Shown: positions 21,058-29,687, numbered from the stretch's first letter. The stretch is DNA of 33,462 nt from DASZPL01 sp035550315 (GCA_035550315.1 DASZPL010000109.1:1-33462), one strand, 5' to 3'. The notes: generated by a model from the letters alone, not told the origin. Numbers and translations: made by a program.

Positions 21058-23991
21058 TCAGGCTGTGGAAAGGCCTCTGGCGTTGGTCTCGCCGTAGGTG
21101 TCGCGGACGCCGCCGGGCGCGACGACGGCCCGCTCGCCCGTCCGGAGCGGAAGCCGCGCCCCCCACGTACGCCCGTCGATGCGGTGGGCCTTCACGGTGC
21201 GGACGACGGCGCCGTCGCGACCCACGATCTCGATTTGCGCGCTGGCCAGCCGGCCGCGAGTGGCCCACGGCTCGAAGCTGCAGGTCTCGCAGATCACGCT
21301 GGTGTTCGGCTTGCCGGTGCCGCCGCCGTTGTCCTTGTAGAACCGCTTCAGCGCGTCGGGGACGTGGATCGGCAGGCGCGGGTAGCGGATCGGCGCCACC
21401 GCGAACGTCGCCCGCCCGTGGCTGACCCGCAGGTCCTCGACGGTGATGCCGCGCCAAGGCCGCACCCGGAACATCCGCGAGGTGAGCCGGTAGGGATGCA
21501 CCGCGCCGCCGGTGTGGATGTCGCCGTCGATCACGAAGCGGTAGTCGCCATTGGGAACCTGACCGCCCGGCACGTCGGCGCGCGGGTAGGAGTCGAAGAC
21601 CTCCATCGACGCGGTCCACAGCCAGCGCTGCTGGCCGGTCAGCTCACGCAGGGCGGCCACCGACAGCGGCGGGCGCTCGTCGAACACGACCTGGATCTGT
21701 CCGCTCTGGTCGGCGTAGTGCCGCCACGTGCCGTCGACCTTGCGCTGCACCACGACCGTCGGGTCGTCGGTCCAGTTGTCTCCACCCACCCAGGTCACGG
21801 TCGCGTCGTCGAAGCGGGTGAGGTTCTTCGGCTGGGTGAGCACCTTGGCCGGACCGATGCTGTCCGGGACGCGCGCGGTCCAGGCGTTGTAGTACGTCGA
21901 GGAGATCTCGCCGAGCACGACCGCTTCGCTCTGCTGGCGCAGCTCGTTGACGGTGGCGATGGCGTCGGTGGGCTGGGTCGGGACCGGCGTACCGCACATC
22001 AGGTTCGCCGCCATGCCCAGCAGGTTCGTGACGTAGTAGTCAGCGCTGTGCGGGCCGTAGGCGGTCAGCGCCTTGCGATAGGAGTCGCGCGCTTCGTACT
22101 CGCGGTAGGTGACCGTGTAGCCGTTGTAGTCGCCGGTGTGGCCCAAAGCGACCGACAGCTGGTAGCCGGGACAGTTCGCATACTGGCCCGCGCCGAGCTC
22201 GGTGTGGGTGAAGTTGCCCTTGATCGCGGGGTCCTTGACCGGCTCCGATCCTGCGTTGAGCGCGTAGCTCGTCGCGTTCCAGCCTGCCGCGTTGTTGTCG
22301 ACCTCGGCTTCCATGTGTTGGTACGCCGCATTCGAGACCGTCAGCCGGGCGACGCCGAGCGGATCCCGCGGATCGGGGCAGGAGTAGCCGGTCTTGGTCG
22401 ACCGGTAGCAGGCTCGCACCGGCTTCGCCGGCAGCCCGTTGTCGTAGCCGACCGGCCACCCCTCGTCGACGTCGGCCTGGCTTCCGTAGTTGAAGCCGAG
22501 CCACTCGTTGCCGGTCGTGCGGTCGGTACGCGTCTCGAAGTTGCGGGTCAGGTCTGCCTGTGGCTCGCAGGCGCAGGAGCCGAGCAGGATCTGGCCGATC
22601 CGCACCGCCTGGAGCTTGATCGCCTCGTTCTCCTCGACCAGGCCGGCGGAGGGGACGTCGTAGTTGTCCGGGATCGGCAGGCCCGCTGCCTTGAGCTGGT
22701 CGAACAGCTTCGGGGAGAACGGCAGTGTCGGGGCGCCGACGTCGGAGACCCGCTCGCAGTCGGGCAGCCCGGCCGCCGGCACGCCGGGGTTGCCGGCCAG
22801 CGTCGGCCCGGTGCGGCAGTTCCCCACCGACGGGTACGGGTGCGAGATCGGCCCGGCGTACCAGCGGGTCAGCATGGTGACGGTCGGATCGATCGAGTAC
22901 GGCACGTCGACCTTGATGCCGTTGTGCGCGCCGCCAATCGCGCGCCACGCGGCGATCGTGTGCTCGAACAGCAGGTGGGTGCCGCGGACCGCCTGGGCGT
23001 ACCCCATGTGGCCGTAGATCTCGTACACCTTCTGGCCGTGGTCGGTCAGCGTCGGGACCTCACCCGCCGGGTAGTTGTGCTCGTAGGGGCCTTCCGCCGA
23101 TCCGACGCCGCCTTGGCTGAACACCATCGGTGCGTGGGTGGCGCTCGTCATGTAGCGCATGAACGGCGCCATCCAGTCCTCGCTGATGAGGTCGTACTCG
23201 TCGAGGGACTCACCGTGCTCGGCGTAGTCGACCCAGGTCGCCAGCGGCGTCGGGTGCGAGGGGTCGGACATGTTGTCGAAGCGCATGACCGTGAGCTCGT
23301 GGTCGTTGTCCTGCTCCGGGTAGCCGGTGGGGGAGCCGTCCTCGTTGACGTCGGCACCGGCGATGTTGCCTTGGAAGCCGGCGAACTGGACCGTCGTCGC
23401 GCCGACCCGGGCCGGGGTCATCGCGGCGTAGGCCTTCTCGATCGCGGTGGCCATCTGGCGGGCCTGGTATTCGAACATTCGCAGGTCCATGACGTCCTGG
23501 AACAGCCAGACGCCGGCGGCGGGCGTCGAATAGTACGGCGAGGAGTGGTCGTGCAGGGCGGACAGCAGGATGTTGCTGTAGGTGACCGGGCTGTGCGCGG
23601 CGGCGAGGAGCTGGCCGACCCGGCGGACCAGCATGTCCTGGGCGAGGTAGTTGTCGTCGCGGACCAGCGCGATCGGCGGATCGCCCTTGCCGTCCTGCAG
23701 GACGATCGCGCTGATCGACAGCCGCGAGGCGACGCCGTACGACGAGCGCTTCAACACCGACGCGACGTTGGGGTCCCACTCGCCCTTGATGTCCTGGCCG
23801 CCGATCTGGCTGGCGTACTGGCCGGCTGAGGCGCCGACGTGCCACGTGGCGTCCACCACGGCCGCGCCGGCACGCAGGCCGTGCCAGGTGCCGGCGCTCG
23901 TCGCTCCGGCGGCCGAGACCGTGGAGATCCCGACGACGGCTCCGAGGAGCAGGGTCAAGGTGGCGACAACCGCGGTGACCGCTCGGCGCAT
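21058..23991 (-). CDS. Secreted neutral/alkaline ceramidase-like protein (large)
   Basis: A predicted exported hydrolase of 977 aa, larger than the roughly 650-750 aa of typical bacterial neutral ceramidases. A signal peptide covers about residues 1-28. The N-terminal half resembles the ceramidase catalytic domain: LLSALHDHSSPYY (His147, His149) takes the place of the T-H-T-H-S-G-P zinc motif, and VDYAEHGESLDEYDLISEDW takes the place of the second zinc-His block, V-H-G-T-S. Family ceramidases cleave the N-acyl bond of ceramide; whether this protein does is unproven because both motifs deviate. Many Cys residues and a long extra C-terminal part (about 730-977) of beta-type sequence are present. 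The start (MRRAVTAVV) is set by the signal peptide. It is head-to-head with a second ceramidase-like gene 39 nt away. Confidence 0.75.
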   Translation of the reverse strand: MRRAVTAVVATLTLLLGAVVGISTVSAAGATSAGTWHGLRAGAAVVDATWHVGASAGQYASQIGGQDIKGEWDPNVASVLKRSSYGVASRLSISAIVLQDGKGDPPIALVRDDNYLAQDMLVRRVGQLLAAAHSPVTYSNILLSALHDHSSPYYSTPAAGVWLFQDVMDLRMFEYQARQMATAIEKAYAAMTPARVGATTVQFAGFQGNIAGADVNEDGSPTGYPEQDNDHELTVMRFDNMSDPSHPTPLATWVDYAEHGESLDEYDLISEDWMAPFMRYMTSATHAPMVFSQGGVGSAEGPYEHNYPAGEVPTLTDHGQKVYEIYGHMGYAQAVRGTHLLFEHTIAAWRAIGGAHNGIKVDVPYSIDPTVTMLTRWYAGPISHPYPSVGNCRTGPTLAGNPGVPAAGLPDCERVSDVGAPTLPFSPKLFDQLKAAGLPIPDNYDVPSAGLVEENEAIKLQAVRIGQILLGSCACEPQADLTRNFETRTDRTTGNEWLGFNYGSQADVDEGWPVGYDNGLPAKPVRACYRSTKTGYSCPDPRDPLGVARLTVSNAAYQHMEAEVDNNAAGWNATSYALNAGSEPVKDPAIKGNFTHTELGAGQYANCPGYQLSVALGHTGDYNGYTVTYREYEARDSYRKALTAYGPHSADYYVTNLLGMAANLMCGTPVPTQPTDAIATVNELRQQSEAVVLGEISSTYYNAWTARVPDSIGPAKVLTQPKNLTRFDDATVTWVGGDNWTDDPTVVVQRKVDGTWRHYADQSGQIQVVFDERPPLSVAALRELTGQQRWLWTASMEVFDSYPRADVPGGQVPNGDYRFVIDGDIHTGGAVHPYRLTSRMFRVRPWRGITVEDLRVSHGRATFAVAPIRYPRLPIHVPDALKRFYKDNGGGTGKPNTSVICETCSFEPWATRGRLASAQIEIVGRDGAVVRTVKAHRIDGRTWGARLPLRTGERAVVAPGGVRDTYGETNARGLSTA

Positions 23992-24030
23992 GCGGCAGGA
24001 CTTCGCCGCGTCGCAGGCGAAACCTCTCGA
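23992..24030. promoter_or_regulatory. 39-nt divergent region between two ceramidase-like genes
   Basis: The start codons of the two exported hydrolases are separated by only 39 nt. The gap contains a short inverted repeat, TTCGCC (24002-24007) and GGCGAA (24016-24021). No convincing Shine-Dalgarno serves either gene and no TANNNT box stands at the usual distance, so the promoters probably overlap the opposite coding sequences. A single factor bound here could control both genes. Confidence 0.35.
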
Positions 24031-25755
24031 ATGCGCCGTAGACCCGCCGTCACCCTGCTCGCCGTCGCCCTCTGCGCCGGATCGGTCGCCCCGGCGGCGT
24101 TCGCGTCGGCCAAGCACGGGACGCAGCCCGAGCAGCCGGCGATCTACCTCGTGGGCGGAGCCGCGGAGTCGATCAACCCGACGCCGGCGATGCTCGCCCA
24201 CAAGGACTTCTACCTCGGCGGCTACGGCTTCGGTGACGACAAGATCGCCAACAAGTACCAGATCCCGGACACGGTCGGTCGCTACGCCACCGGCATCCTC
24301 GGCGACGGCTCGCACAGCCGGGCGATCATGTTCAGCGACCGGACCCACACGATCGCGTTCGCCCAGATCGAGACGCAGGGCTACTTCATCGCCTACAAGC
24401 AGGGCCCGTTCGGGATCGAGGACATCCGCAAGGACGCGGCCGCGGAGATCGCCAGGCTCGCCTCACACGAGCGGGAGCACGCGCCGGTGCCGACGGCGTC
24501 GGAGATCCTCGTCGACTCCGACCACACCCACGGTGGCCCGGACACCGTGGGCGTGTGGGGCGGCGACCCGACGTCGTACCTCGAGCTGGTGCACGACCGG
24601 ACCGTCAAGGCGCTGGTCGAGGCGTGGCAGGCCATGCGGCCCGCGACGCTCACCTACGGCGTGGCACACGCCGGCGTCGCGGGGGAGACCAAGGAGTACC
24701 CGCCGAGTGTCAACGACGACCCGCTGCTGACCAACCAGTTCTCCAACGACCCGCGCAACCAGACGATGGACGACGAGATCCGCGTCATCCAGGCGCACGA
24801 CCCGAAGACGGGCAAGGTTCTCGACACCTACACCAACTACTCCTCGCACCCGACCGTGCTCGACTCCGACAACACCTACGTGACCGGTGACTACGTCGGG
24901 CGGCTCAACGACGCGATGACGAAGGCGTTCGGCGGCTTCGCGATGGATCAGGTCGGCACGCTCGGGCGCACTCAGCCCAACCGGGCGGAGTGCCTCGAGC
25001 CGAACCTCAAGGCGTTCAAGGCCAAGCAGCTGTGTGAGCTCGACGAGTACGCCGGCCGCGTCCTGCTCGGGGTCAAGTACGCGGTGCGCCACTCGCAGCC
25101 GGTGCGCGGCCCCGCGACGGTCGGGATGTCCAGCTACCTCATCGAGGACCTGATCGACTCGCCGGTCCTGCTCGCGGTCGAGTACGCCGGCTCGCTGGTC
25201 GGCGCCCCGGGCGCGCGAGCGCTCGGCTACCCGTGGTTCACCGCGAACCTGCTCGGCACGACGACGTTTTCCGGGCACATCGGGGACCTGTTGGTCAGCG
25301 GGGGGCCGGGAGAGATGTACCCGCAGATCGTGCAGGCGGTCCGCGACGACGTGCCGGGGATGCAGGGCTATCTCAACATCGGTACGGCGGGTGACTTCCT
25401 CGGCTACCTGATCGCGCCGCTGTCGTCGTACCCGGAGCCGATCCGGCGCTCGCTGTTCTCCGGCAACCCGCCGCCGGCCGGTGACCCGGCGTGCAAGGTG
25501 CTCGGCGTGTCCATCGGGTGCCCGGATCCGATCGGCAACGACAACTTCTTCTTCAACGTGTCGTTCACGATCGGCTCGCGGATCGAGTGCTCGCTGCTGC
25601 GCGGAGCGGCGGACACCTTGGGCAAGCCGCAGTCGACGTACCTGTCCAAGGACGGCGAGTGCCCGCTGTTCGCCAACGACCTGCTCAACGGGCCGGGCGC
25701 AGACACCAAGTTCCCCGCCGAGCCCAACATGATCAAAACCGAACCGCACATGTGA
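24031..25755 (+). CDS. Secreted neutral/alkaline ceramidase-like protein
   Basis: A predicted exported hydrolase of 574 aa. The signal peptide MRRRPAVTLLAVALCAGSVAP is cleaved near residue 27. The mature protein starts with a strand segment (AIYLVGGAAESINPTPAM) typical of the ceramidase N-terminal domain, here with an unusual YLGGYGFGDD. The zinc-type motif is DSDHTHGGPDT (His165, His167), and a later TNYSSHPTVLDSDNTYVTGDY block takes the place of the second zinc-His region. Substrate is uncertain; ceramide or another N-acyl lipid is possible. It is a distant paralogue of the larger divergent gene, sharing motif order but little sequence by eye. The frame upstream of ATG 24031 is antisense to the other gene. 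Confidence 0.75.
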   Translation: MRRRPAVTLLAVALCAGSVAPAAFASAKHGTQPEQPAIYLVGGAAESINPTPAMLAHKDFYLGGYGFGDDKIANKYQIPDTVGRYATGILGDGSHSRAIMFSDRTHTIAFAQIETQGYFIAYKQGPFGIEDIRKDAAAEIARLASHEREHAPVPTASEILVDSDHTHGGPDTVGVWGGDPTSYLELVHDRTVKALVEAWQAMRPATLTYGVAHAGVAGETKEYPPSVNDDPLLTNQFSNDPRNQTMDDEIRVIQAHDPKTGKVLDTYTNYSSHPTVLDSDNTYVTGDYVGRLNDAMTKAFGGFAMDQVGTLGRTQPNRAECLEPNLKAFKAKQLCELDEYAGRVLLGVKYAVRHSQPVRGPATVGMSSYLIEDLIDSPVLLAVEYAGSLVGAPGARALGYPWFTANLLGTTTFSGHIGDLLVSGGPGEMYPQIVQAVRDDVPGMQGYLNIGTAGDFLGYLIAPLSSYPEPIRRSLFSGNPPPAGDPACKVLGVSIGCPDPIGNDNFFFNVSFTIGSRIECSLLRGAADTLGKPQSTYLSKDGECPLFANDLLNGPGADTKFPAEPNMIKTEPHM

Positions 25756-25783
25756 CAGCGGTCCCATGCGCTCAGGGGTGGGG

Positions 25784-27403
25784 CTAGCCGACCTTCGGGG
25801 TTGCGCGTTCGACGATCGCCGCGGTGTCGACGCCCGGCGGCAGCGTCCCGAACGCGTGTCCCCAGTCGCCGGCCAGCCGCGAGGCGCAGAACGCGTCGGC
25901 GACCGCCGGCGGCGCGAAGCGCACCAGCAGCGACCCCTGCAGGACCAGCGCCATGCGCTCGACCACCCGCCGCGCCCGCACCTCGATGTCGGAGGTGTCG
26001 GCCAGCTCGGCGTCGAGCGCTGACGCGGCGGCGTCCAGCCGGCGGTCGGCGCCGGCGGCCAGCGACACCTCGGCACGGAACGCCTCCCACGCCTCCGGCG
26101 TACGCGCCAGTCCCCGAAGTACGTCGAGCACGTTGACGTTGCCCGATCCCTCCCAGATCGAGTTCAGCGGAGCCTCCCGATAGATCTGCGCCATCGGGAA
26201 GTCCTCGACGAAGCCGTTGCCGCCGAAGCATTCGAGGGCTTCCGCGGCCACCGCCGGACCCCGCTTGCACACCCAGTACTTGCCGACCGCCAAGCCGACC
26301 CGCTTGAACGCCGACTCGTCGTCGTCGACCGCGGCGGCCAGTCGCGTCATCAGGGTCGTCGCCGCCTCGGACTCGATGGCGAGGTCGGCGAGCACCATCC
26401 GCATCAGCGGCTGGTCGGCGAGGTAGCGGCCGAACGCCTGGCGGTGCCGCGCGTGATGGGTCGCCTGCGCCACCGCGACCCGCATCAGGGTCGACGTGCC
26501 GATCACGCAGTCCAGCCGCGTCGAGGTGACCATCTCGATGATGGTGCGGACCCCGGCCCCCTCGTCACCCAGCCGCCAGCCGACGGTGTCGTCGAACTCC
26601 GGCTCACTCGACGCGTTGGACTTGTTGCCGAGCTTGTCCTTGAGGCGCTGGATGCGGAAGGTGTTGCGGGTGCCGTCGGGCAGGATCCGAGGTACGACGA
26701 AACAGGTGAGCCCGCCCGGCGCCTGGGCCAGGATCAAGAACACGTCGCACATCGGCGCGGACGTGAACCACTTGTGGCCGGTGATCCGGTACGTCCCGTC
26801 GGCGGCCGGCTCCGCGACGGTCGTGTTGGTGCGTACGTCGGAGCCGCCCTGCTTCTCCGTCATGCCCATGCCGGCGAGGCAACCCGCCTTGTCGGCCGGG
26901 ACGCGAAGCCCGAAGTCGTAGACGCGCGACATCAGCCGCGGCTCCCACTCGGCGGCGAGGGCAGCGTCGGCGCGCAGCGCCGGGACCGCGGCGTGCGTCA
27001 TCGAGATCGGGCAGCCGTGGCCGCCTTCGGTCTGAGACCAGACCGAGAACGCCGCGGCGCGGGCGACGTGGGCACCCGGCTTCGGGTCGGTCCAGGAGCT
27101 GGAGTGCAGCCCGGCCGAGACGGCGACCGTCATCAGCTCGTGCCACGACGGGTGGAACTCGACCTCGTCGATGCGGTGCCCGTAGCGGTCGTGGGTGACC
27201 AGCCGGGGCGGGTTGACGTTCGCGAGCCGACCCCACTCCTGGGCTTCCGCACCGCCGGCGCGCCGCCCGAGCTCGCCGAGCGACTCCATCGCCCAGCCGG
27301 CCTGATGGCGTTGCACGCCTTCGACGAGGGCCAGGTCGGCGTTGAACACGTCGTAGTCGACGAGCGGCGGCGGCTGGTTCGTGACCAGGTGGGTATCGGT
27401 CAT
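25784..27403 (-). CDS. Acyl-CoA dehydrogenase family protein, AidB-like
   Basis: A 539-aa flavoprotein of the acyl-CoA dehydrogenase superfamily. The AidB subgroup is indicated by the N-terminal QPPPLVDYDVFNAD, by GMGMTEKQGGSDVR (178-191) and by FVEDFPMAQIYREAPLNSIW leading into EGSGNV (418-423). AidB in Escherichia coli is induced by alkylation stress and binds DNA; many actinobacterial homologues are simply annotated isovaleryl- or acyl-CoA dehydrogenase. FAD-binding residues in the KWFTSA segment are present. ATG 27403 was chosen because upstream codons reach into the divergent gene's control region. The upstream hexamer at the leaderless position (TTCACT) fits only weakly. The true substrate is unknown. 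Confidence 0.9.
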   Translation of the reverse strand: MTDTHLVTNQPPPLVDYDVFNADLALVEGVQRHQAGWAMESLGELGRRAGGAEAQEWGRLANVNPPRLVTHDRYGHRIDEVEFHPSWHELMTVAVSAGLHSSSWTDPKPGAHVARAAAFSVWSQTEGGHGCPISMTHAAVPALRADAALAAEWEPRLMSRVYDFGLRVPADKAGCLAGMGMTEKQGGSDVRTNTTVAEPAADGTYRITGHKWFTSAPMCDVFLILAQAPGGLTCFVVPRILPDGTRNTFRIQRLKDKLGNKSNASSEPEFDDTVGWRLGDEGAGVRTIIEMVTSTRLDCVIGTSTLMRVAVAQATHHARHRQAFGRYLADQPLMRMVLADLAIESEAATTLMTRLAAAVDDDESAFKRVGLAVGKYWVCKRGPAVAAEALECFGGNGFVEDFPMAQIYREAPLNSIWEGSGNVNVLDVLRGLARTPEAWEAFRAEVSLAAGADRRLDAAASALDAELADTSDIEVRARRVVERMALVLQGSLLVRFAPPAVADAFCASRLAGDWGHAFGTLPPGVDTAAIVERATPKVG

Positions 27404-27441
27404 GGGCACCAGTGAAGCAGGGTTCCCGGCCGGATTCGCCG

Positions 27442-27447
27442 TACCGT
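27442..27447 (+). promoter_or_regulatory. -10-like box for leaderless YihY-family gene
   Basis: TACCGT lies exactly 6 nt before ATG 27454, the same hexamer and spacing as before the LigD-type polymerase gene. There is no Shine-Dalgarno. It also lies within the 50-nt gap to the divergent AidB-like gene. Confidence 0.5.
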
Positions 27448-27453
27448 TTCGTG

Positions 27454-28329
27454 ATGGCGACCGCACGCGACCTCGCCATCTCGACCGCTCGCCGCGCGTG
27501 GCACGACCGCATCCTCGGTCTCGCCGCGGAGGCCGGCTTCTGGCAGCTGCTGTCGCTGCCGTCGCTGATCCTCGCCGTCCTCGGCGTGATCGGCTACTTC
27601 AACGGGCTGCTCGGCGCGGACAACCTCAACCGGCTGCAGAACTCGATCGAGAAGGGGCTCACGCACGTCATCGTGCCGAGCGCGGTGCACTCGACGATCG
27701 CTCCGGCACTGCACCGGATCCTGTTCGGCGGCCGCGCCGACGTCGTGTCGATCAGCTTCGTCGTGTCGCTGTGGACCGGATCGTCGGCGATGGCGACCTA
27801 CGTCAACACGATCACGATCGCCTACGGTCTGCGCAGCCATCGCGGCGCGGTACGCAGCCGGCTGCTGGCGCTGCGGATGTACCTCACCTTCGTCATCGGC
27901 GTCATCGTGTTGCTCCCGCTGCTGGTGCTCGGGCCGTCCCGGCTGGAGTCGGCGTTCCCGGACCGGTTGCACGACACCGTGCACGGCTTCCTCGAGGTCG
28001 GGTACTGGCCGGTGCTCATCCTGCTGTCTCTCGCGCTGATCGCGACGCTCTACCACCAGGCGCTGCCGGTGCGTACGCAGTGGCGGCGGGCGCTTCCGGG
28101 CGCGCTGCTCGCGGTGTCGTTCTGGGTGGTCGGCTCGACGTTGCTGCGGGCCTGGCTGGACTGGGCGTTTCGCAAGACCGCGACGTACGGGCCGCTGTCC
28201 GCGCCTGTCGCCGTGCTGCTGTTCCTCTACCTGACGGCGTTGGCGATTCTGCTCGGAGCGGAGCTCAACGCCGAGATAGACCGGCTCTGGCCCCGCCCCG
28301 AGACGGTGGAGGCTCGGGACGAGCCTTAG
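27454..28329 (+). CDS. YihY/BrkB (UPF0761) family inner membrane protein
   Basis: A 291-aa membrane protein with about six hydrophobic helices. The family pattern is visible as GFWQLLSLPSLILAVLG near residue 27, the long first loop, SFVVSLWTGSSAMATYVNT, the ALPGALLAVSFWVVGSTLL segment and the C-terminal FLYLTALAILLGAELNAEID. Despite the old name RNase BN, the family is not a nuclease; its members are linked loosely to virulence or transport. ATG 27454 is supported by the TACCGT box; GTG 27451 is a close alternative. No partner gene is obvious. Confidence 0.88.
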   Translation: MATARDLAISTARRAWHDRILGLAAEAGFWQLLSLPSLILAVLGVIGYFNGLLGADNLNRLQNSIEKGLTHVIVPSAVHSTIAPALHRILFGGRADVVSISFVVSLWTGSSAMATYVNTITIAYGLRSHRGAVRSRLLALRMYLTFVIGVIVLLPLLVLGPSRLESAFPDRLHDTVHGFLEVGYWPVLILLSLALIATLYHQALPVRTQWRRALPGALLAVSFWVVGSTLLRAWLDWAFRKTATYGPLSAPVAVLLFLYLTALAILLGAELNAEIDRLWPRPETVEARDEP

Positions 28330-28367
28330 GCTGCTAGTCGCGTACGGGTTCGACCGAGGAGGACGCA

Positions 28368-28586
28368 ATGGCCGGCGGGTCCGGTGGGCACAACGCATCG
28401 CTGACGATCTGGGCGACGGTGTACGTCGCGATCGCAGGGACGATTCTCGGCGGGATTGCGCTGATCTACTGGAACTGGCCGCTGTTCTGGGTCGGCATCG
28501 GGCTGTTCGTCGCGGGCTGCATCGGCGGCTACTTCGCCGGGATCATGAACGCGGTCAGCGAGTTTGGTCCCGGCCCCGAGAACTAG
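28368..28586 (+). CDS. Small two-helix membrane protein (HGxxPAAW-like)
   Basis: A 72-aa protein with two transmembrane helices at about 12-33 and 39-60 after a short polar N-terminus (MAGGSGGHNASLTIWATV). The pattern G-H-x-x-x-x-x-x-W followed by two helices recalls the small actinobacterial HGxxPAAW family, of unknown function. A strong GAGGAGG Shine-Dalgarno lies 5 nt upstream of the ATG, an exception in a window where many genes lack one. It probably follows the YihY gene in an operon (38-nt gap). Confidence 0.75.
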   Translation: MAGGSGGHNASLTIWATVYVAIAGTILGGIALIYWNWPLFWVGIGLFVAGCIGGYFAGIMNAVSEFGPGPEN

Positions 28587-29319
28587 GTCGGCGTCGGCGC
28601 GACTTTCGGGCATCGCGCTCGCGGCTGCCCTCGCGCTCGGCGGGGCGACGGCCTGCGCGTCGTCGAGCGGACCGGTCGCCCCAGAAGCGGGGTCGTCCTC
28701 CGGCAGCACGGCGCAGACGATCGCGCAGGTCGCATTCGCGCTCGCCGGCGAGGACTCCCGGCCGGCACGACGCTCGGCGTACCTCGCCCCCTTGCGGTTG
28801 CTGCAGCGCCACTGCACGGCCGCCGACCCGGCCGGCCTGAAGGCGGTCGTGGAACGGCTGGCCGTGTCACTGGGCGTGCTCGGCGTGACGGCACCGCGGG
28901 CCGCGGCCGAAGCGGTGCTCGCCGCTGACGCCTCCCGCAACACGAACTGCGGCGCGTTGACGGCCCGCATCACCCGCGAGCTCGGGAAACCGGCGGTCGC
29001 GTCGCGGGGCCGCTGGGACGGCGGTACGACGTACCTGACCTTCGCGCCGACCGTGACCGCAGCAGTCGCGCTTGCCGTCATCCGGCGGCGGCTCCTGCCC
29101 GGCCCGGAGCACCAGGTGTACGCCCTGACGGCGAGCGGCTGCCAGCAGGCTGTCTACCTCGGACCGGCGCTCGCCCGCCTCACCGGCAGCTCGGCCCTGG
29201 GCGCGTTCGTCGAGCTCACCTCCGGTCACGGCGTCGGCCGAACCCGCTACGACGCCGCCCGGGTCGACCGGGCACGCATCACGGTGCTCGGCGCCGTCGG
29301 GGGCCAGCCCTGCACCTGA
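28564..29319 (+). CDS. Putative secreted or lipid-anchored protein of unknown function
   Basis: A 251-aa protein that I do not recognise. TTG 28564 is the only usual start codon available: a stop in frame lies at 28546 and no ATG or GTG occurs before the signal-like segment. That gives a 23-nt overlap with the preceding gene. The N-terminus (ISGIALAAALALGG-type segment, here LSGIALAAALALGG, then ATAC) looks like a signal peptide with a weak lipobox. The mature part is Ala-rich and helical, with a few Cys (CTAAD, NTNCGAL, SGCQQA, QPCT) that may pair outside the cell. GC-rich codon use supports a real gene. Confidence 0.6.
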   Translation: MVPAPRTRSASARLSGIALAAALALGGATACASSSGPVAPEAGSSSGSTAQTIAQVAFALAGEDSRPARRSAYLAPLRLLQRHCTAADPAGLKAVVERLAVSLGVLGVTAPRAAAEAVLAADASRNTNCGALTARITRELGKPAVASRGRWDGGTTYLTFAPTVTAAVALAVIRRRLLPGPEHQVYALTASGCQQAVYLGPALARLTGSSALGAFVELTSGHGVGRTRYDAARVDRARITVLGAVGGQPCT

Positions 29320-29371
29320 TCGGCGGGATTAGTCGCGCGGAATCTGGTGATCACTCCTGCAACCGATCAGG
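29315..29371 (+). repeat. Inverted repeat overlapping the Shine-Dalgarno of a small membrane gene
   Basis: CCTGATCGG (29315-29323) is the exact complement of CCGATCAGG (29363-29371), 39 nt apart; GTGATCAC, an 8-bp palindrome, lies between them (29347-29354). The right arm runs into AGGAGG (29369-29374), the ribosome-binding site of the gene at 29380. In RNA the pairing could partly hide that site or end transcription of the upstream gene. Stem length is modest, so this is tentative. Confidence 0.35.
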
Positions 29372-29379
29372 AGGTCGTC

Positions 29380-29511
29380 ATGTTGCTTGTACTTGCCTTG
29401 GTGCTGTTGCTGTTGTTCGGCGGGCTCGGTTTCGTGGCGCACGTGTTGTGGCTCGGACTGATCCTCGCCGTGATCATCGGCATCGCACACGCGTTCACCC
29501 GTCATGCCTAG
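29380..29511 (+). CDS. Small hydrophobic membrane protein, 43 aa
   Basis: A 43-residue, almost entirely hydrophobic protein (MLLVLALVLLLLFGG, ending AFTRHA) that forms one or two membrane helices. It resembles the small hydrophobic proteins (lmo0937-like) found widely in Gram-positive bacteria; function is unknown. The case for a real gene is the strong AGGAGG Shine-Dalgarno 5 nt upstream, the long run of hydrophobic codons, and the coupled next gene, which starts inside its last codons (ATGCCTAG overlap). Confidence 0.65.
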   Translation: MLLVLALVLLLLFGGLGFVAHVLWLGLILAVIIGIAHAFTRHA

Positions 29512-29653
29512 CAAGACCGATCCGCACTCGTTGCCCAGCCCGCGAATGGCCGAGGCCAAGCAGTCGCAGAAGGCCGAGTTCATTCCGGGCTGGGCGATGG
29601 GTGGCATCGTCGCGGTGATCGCCGCGCTCGTACTGCTCGCCATCCTGCGCTAG
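29504..29653 (+). CDS. Small single-helix membrane protein, 49 aa
   Basis: A 49-residue protein with a polar N-terminal half (MPSKTDPHSLPSPRMAEAKQ) and one C-terminal transmembrane helix (about 31-48, from MGGIVAVIAALVLLAIL). Its ATG lies inside the last codons of the preceding small gene and overlaps it by 8 nt, so translation is probably coupled. I do not recognise a family. Small tail-anchored proteins of this type often bind a larger membrane partner, but none is evident here. Confidence 0.6.
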   Translation: MPSKTDPHSLPSPRMAEAKQSQKAEFIPGWAMGGIVAVIAALVLLAILR

Positions 29654-29675
29654 GGCGTTCCCGCCCGCGGCTGGT

Positions 29676-29681
29676 TACGCT
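29676..29681 (+). promoter_or_regulatory. -10-like box for leaderless FkbM gene
   Basis: TACGCT lies exactly 6 nt before the GTG start at 29688, with no Shine-Dalgarno. The spacing matches the other leaderless candidates in the window and supports the chosen start. Confidence 0.5.
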
Positions 29682-29687
29682 CGGCTG

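Noticed and set aside
20875..23829. A 984-codon plus-strand open frame antisense to the ceramidase-like gene
   Set aside because: It is the complement of a gene with clear family motifs and a signal peptide. Its translation is Arg/Val/Asp/Gly-rich with no domain, as expected for high-GC antisense frames.
24002..24021. TTCGCC/GGCGAA repeat in the 39-nt divergent gap as a firm operator
   Set aside because: Six-bp arms of such composition are common by chance in high-GC DNA. It is mentioned only as part of the region description.
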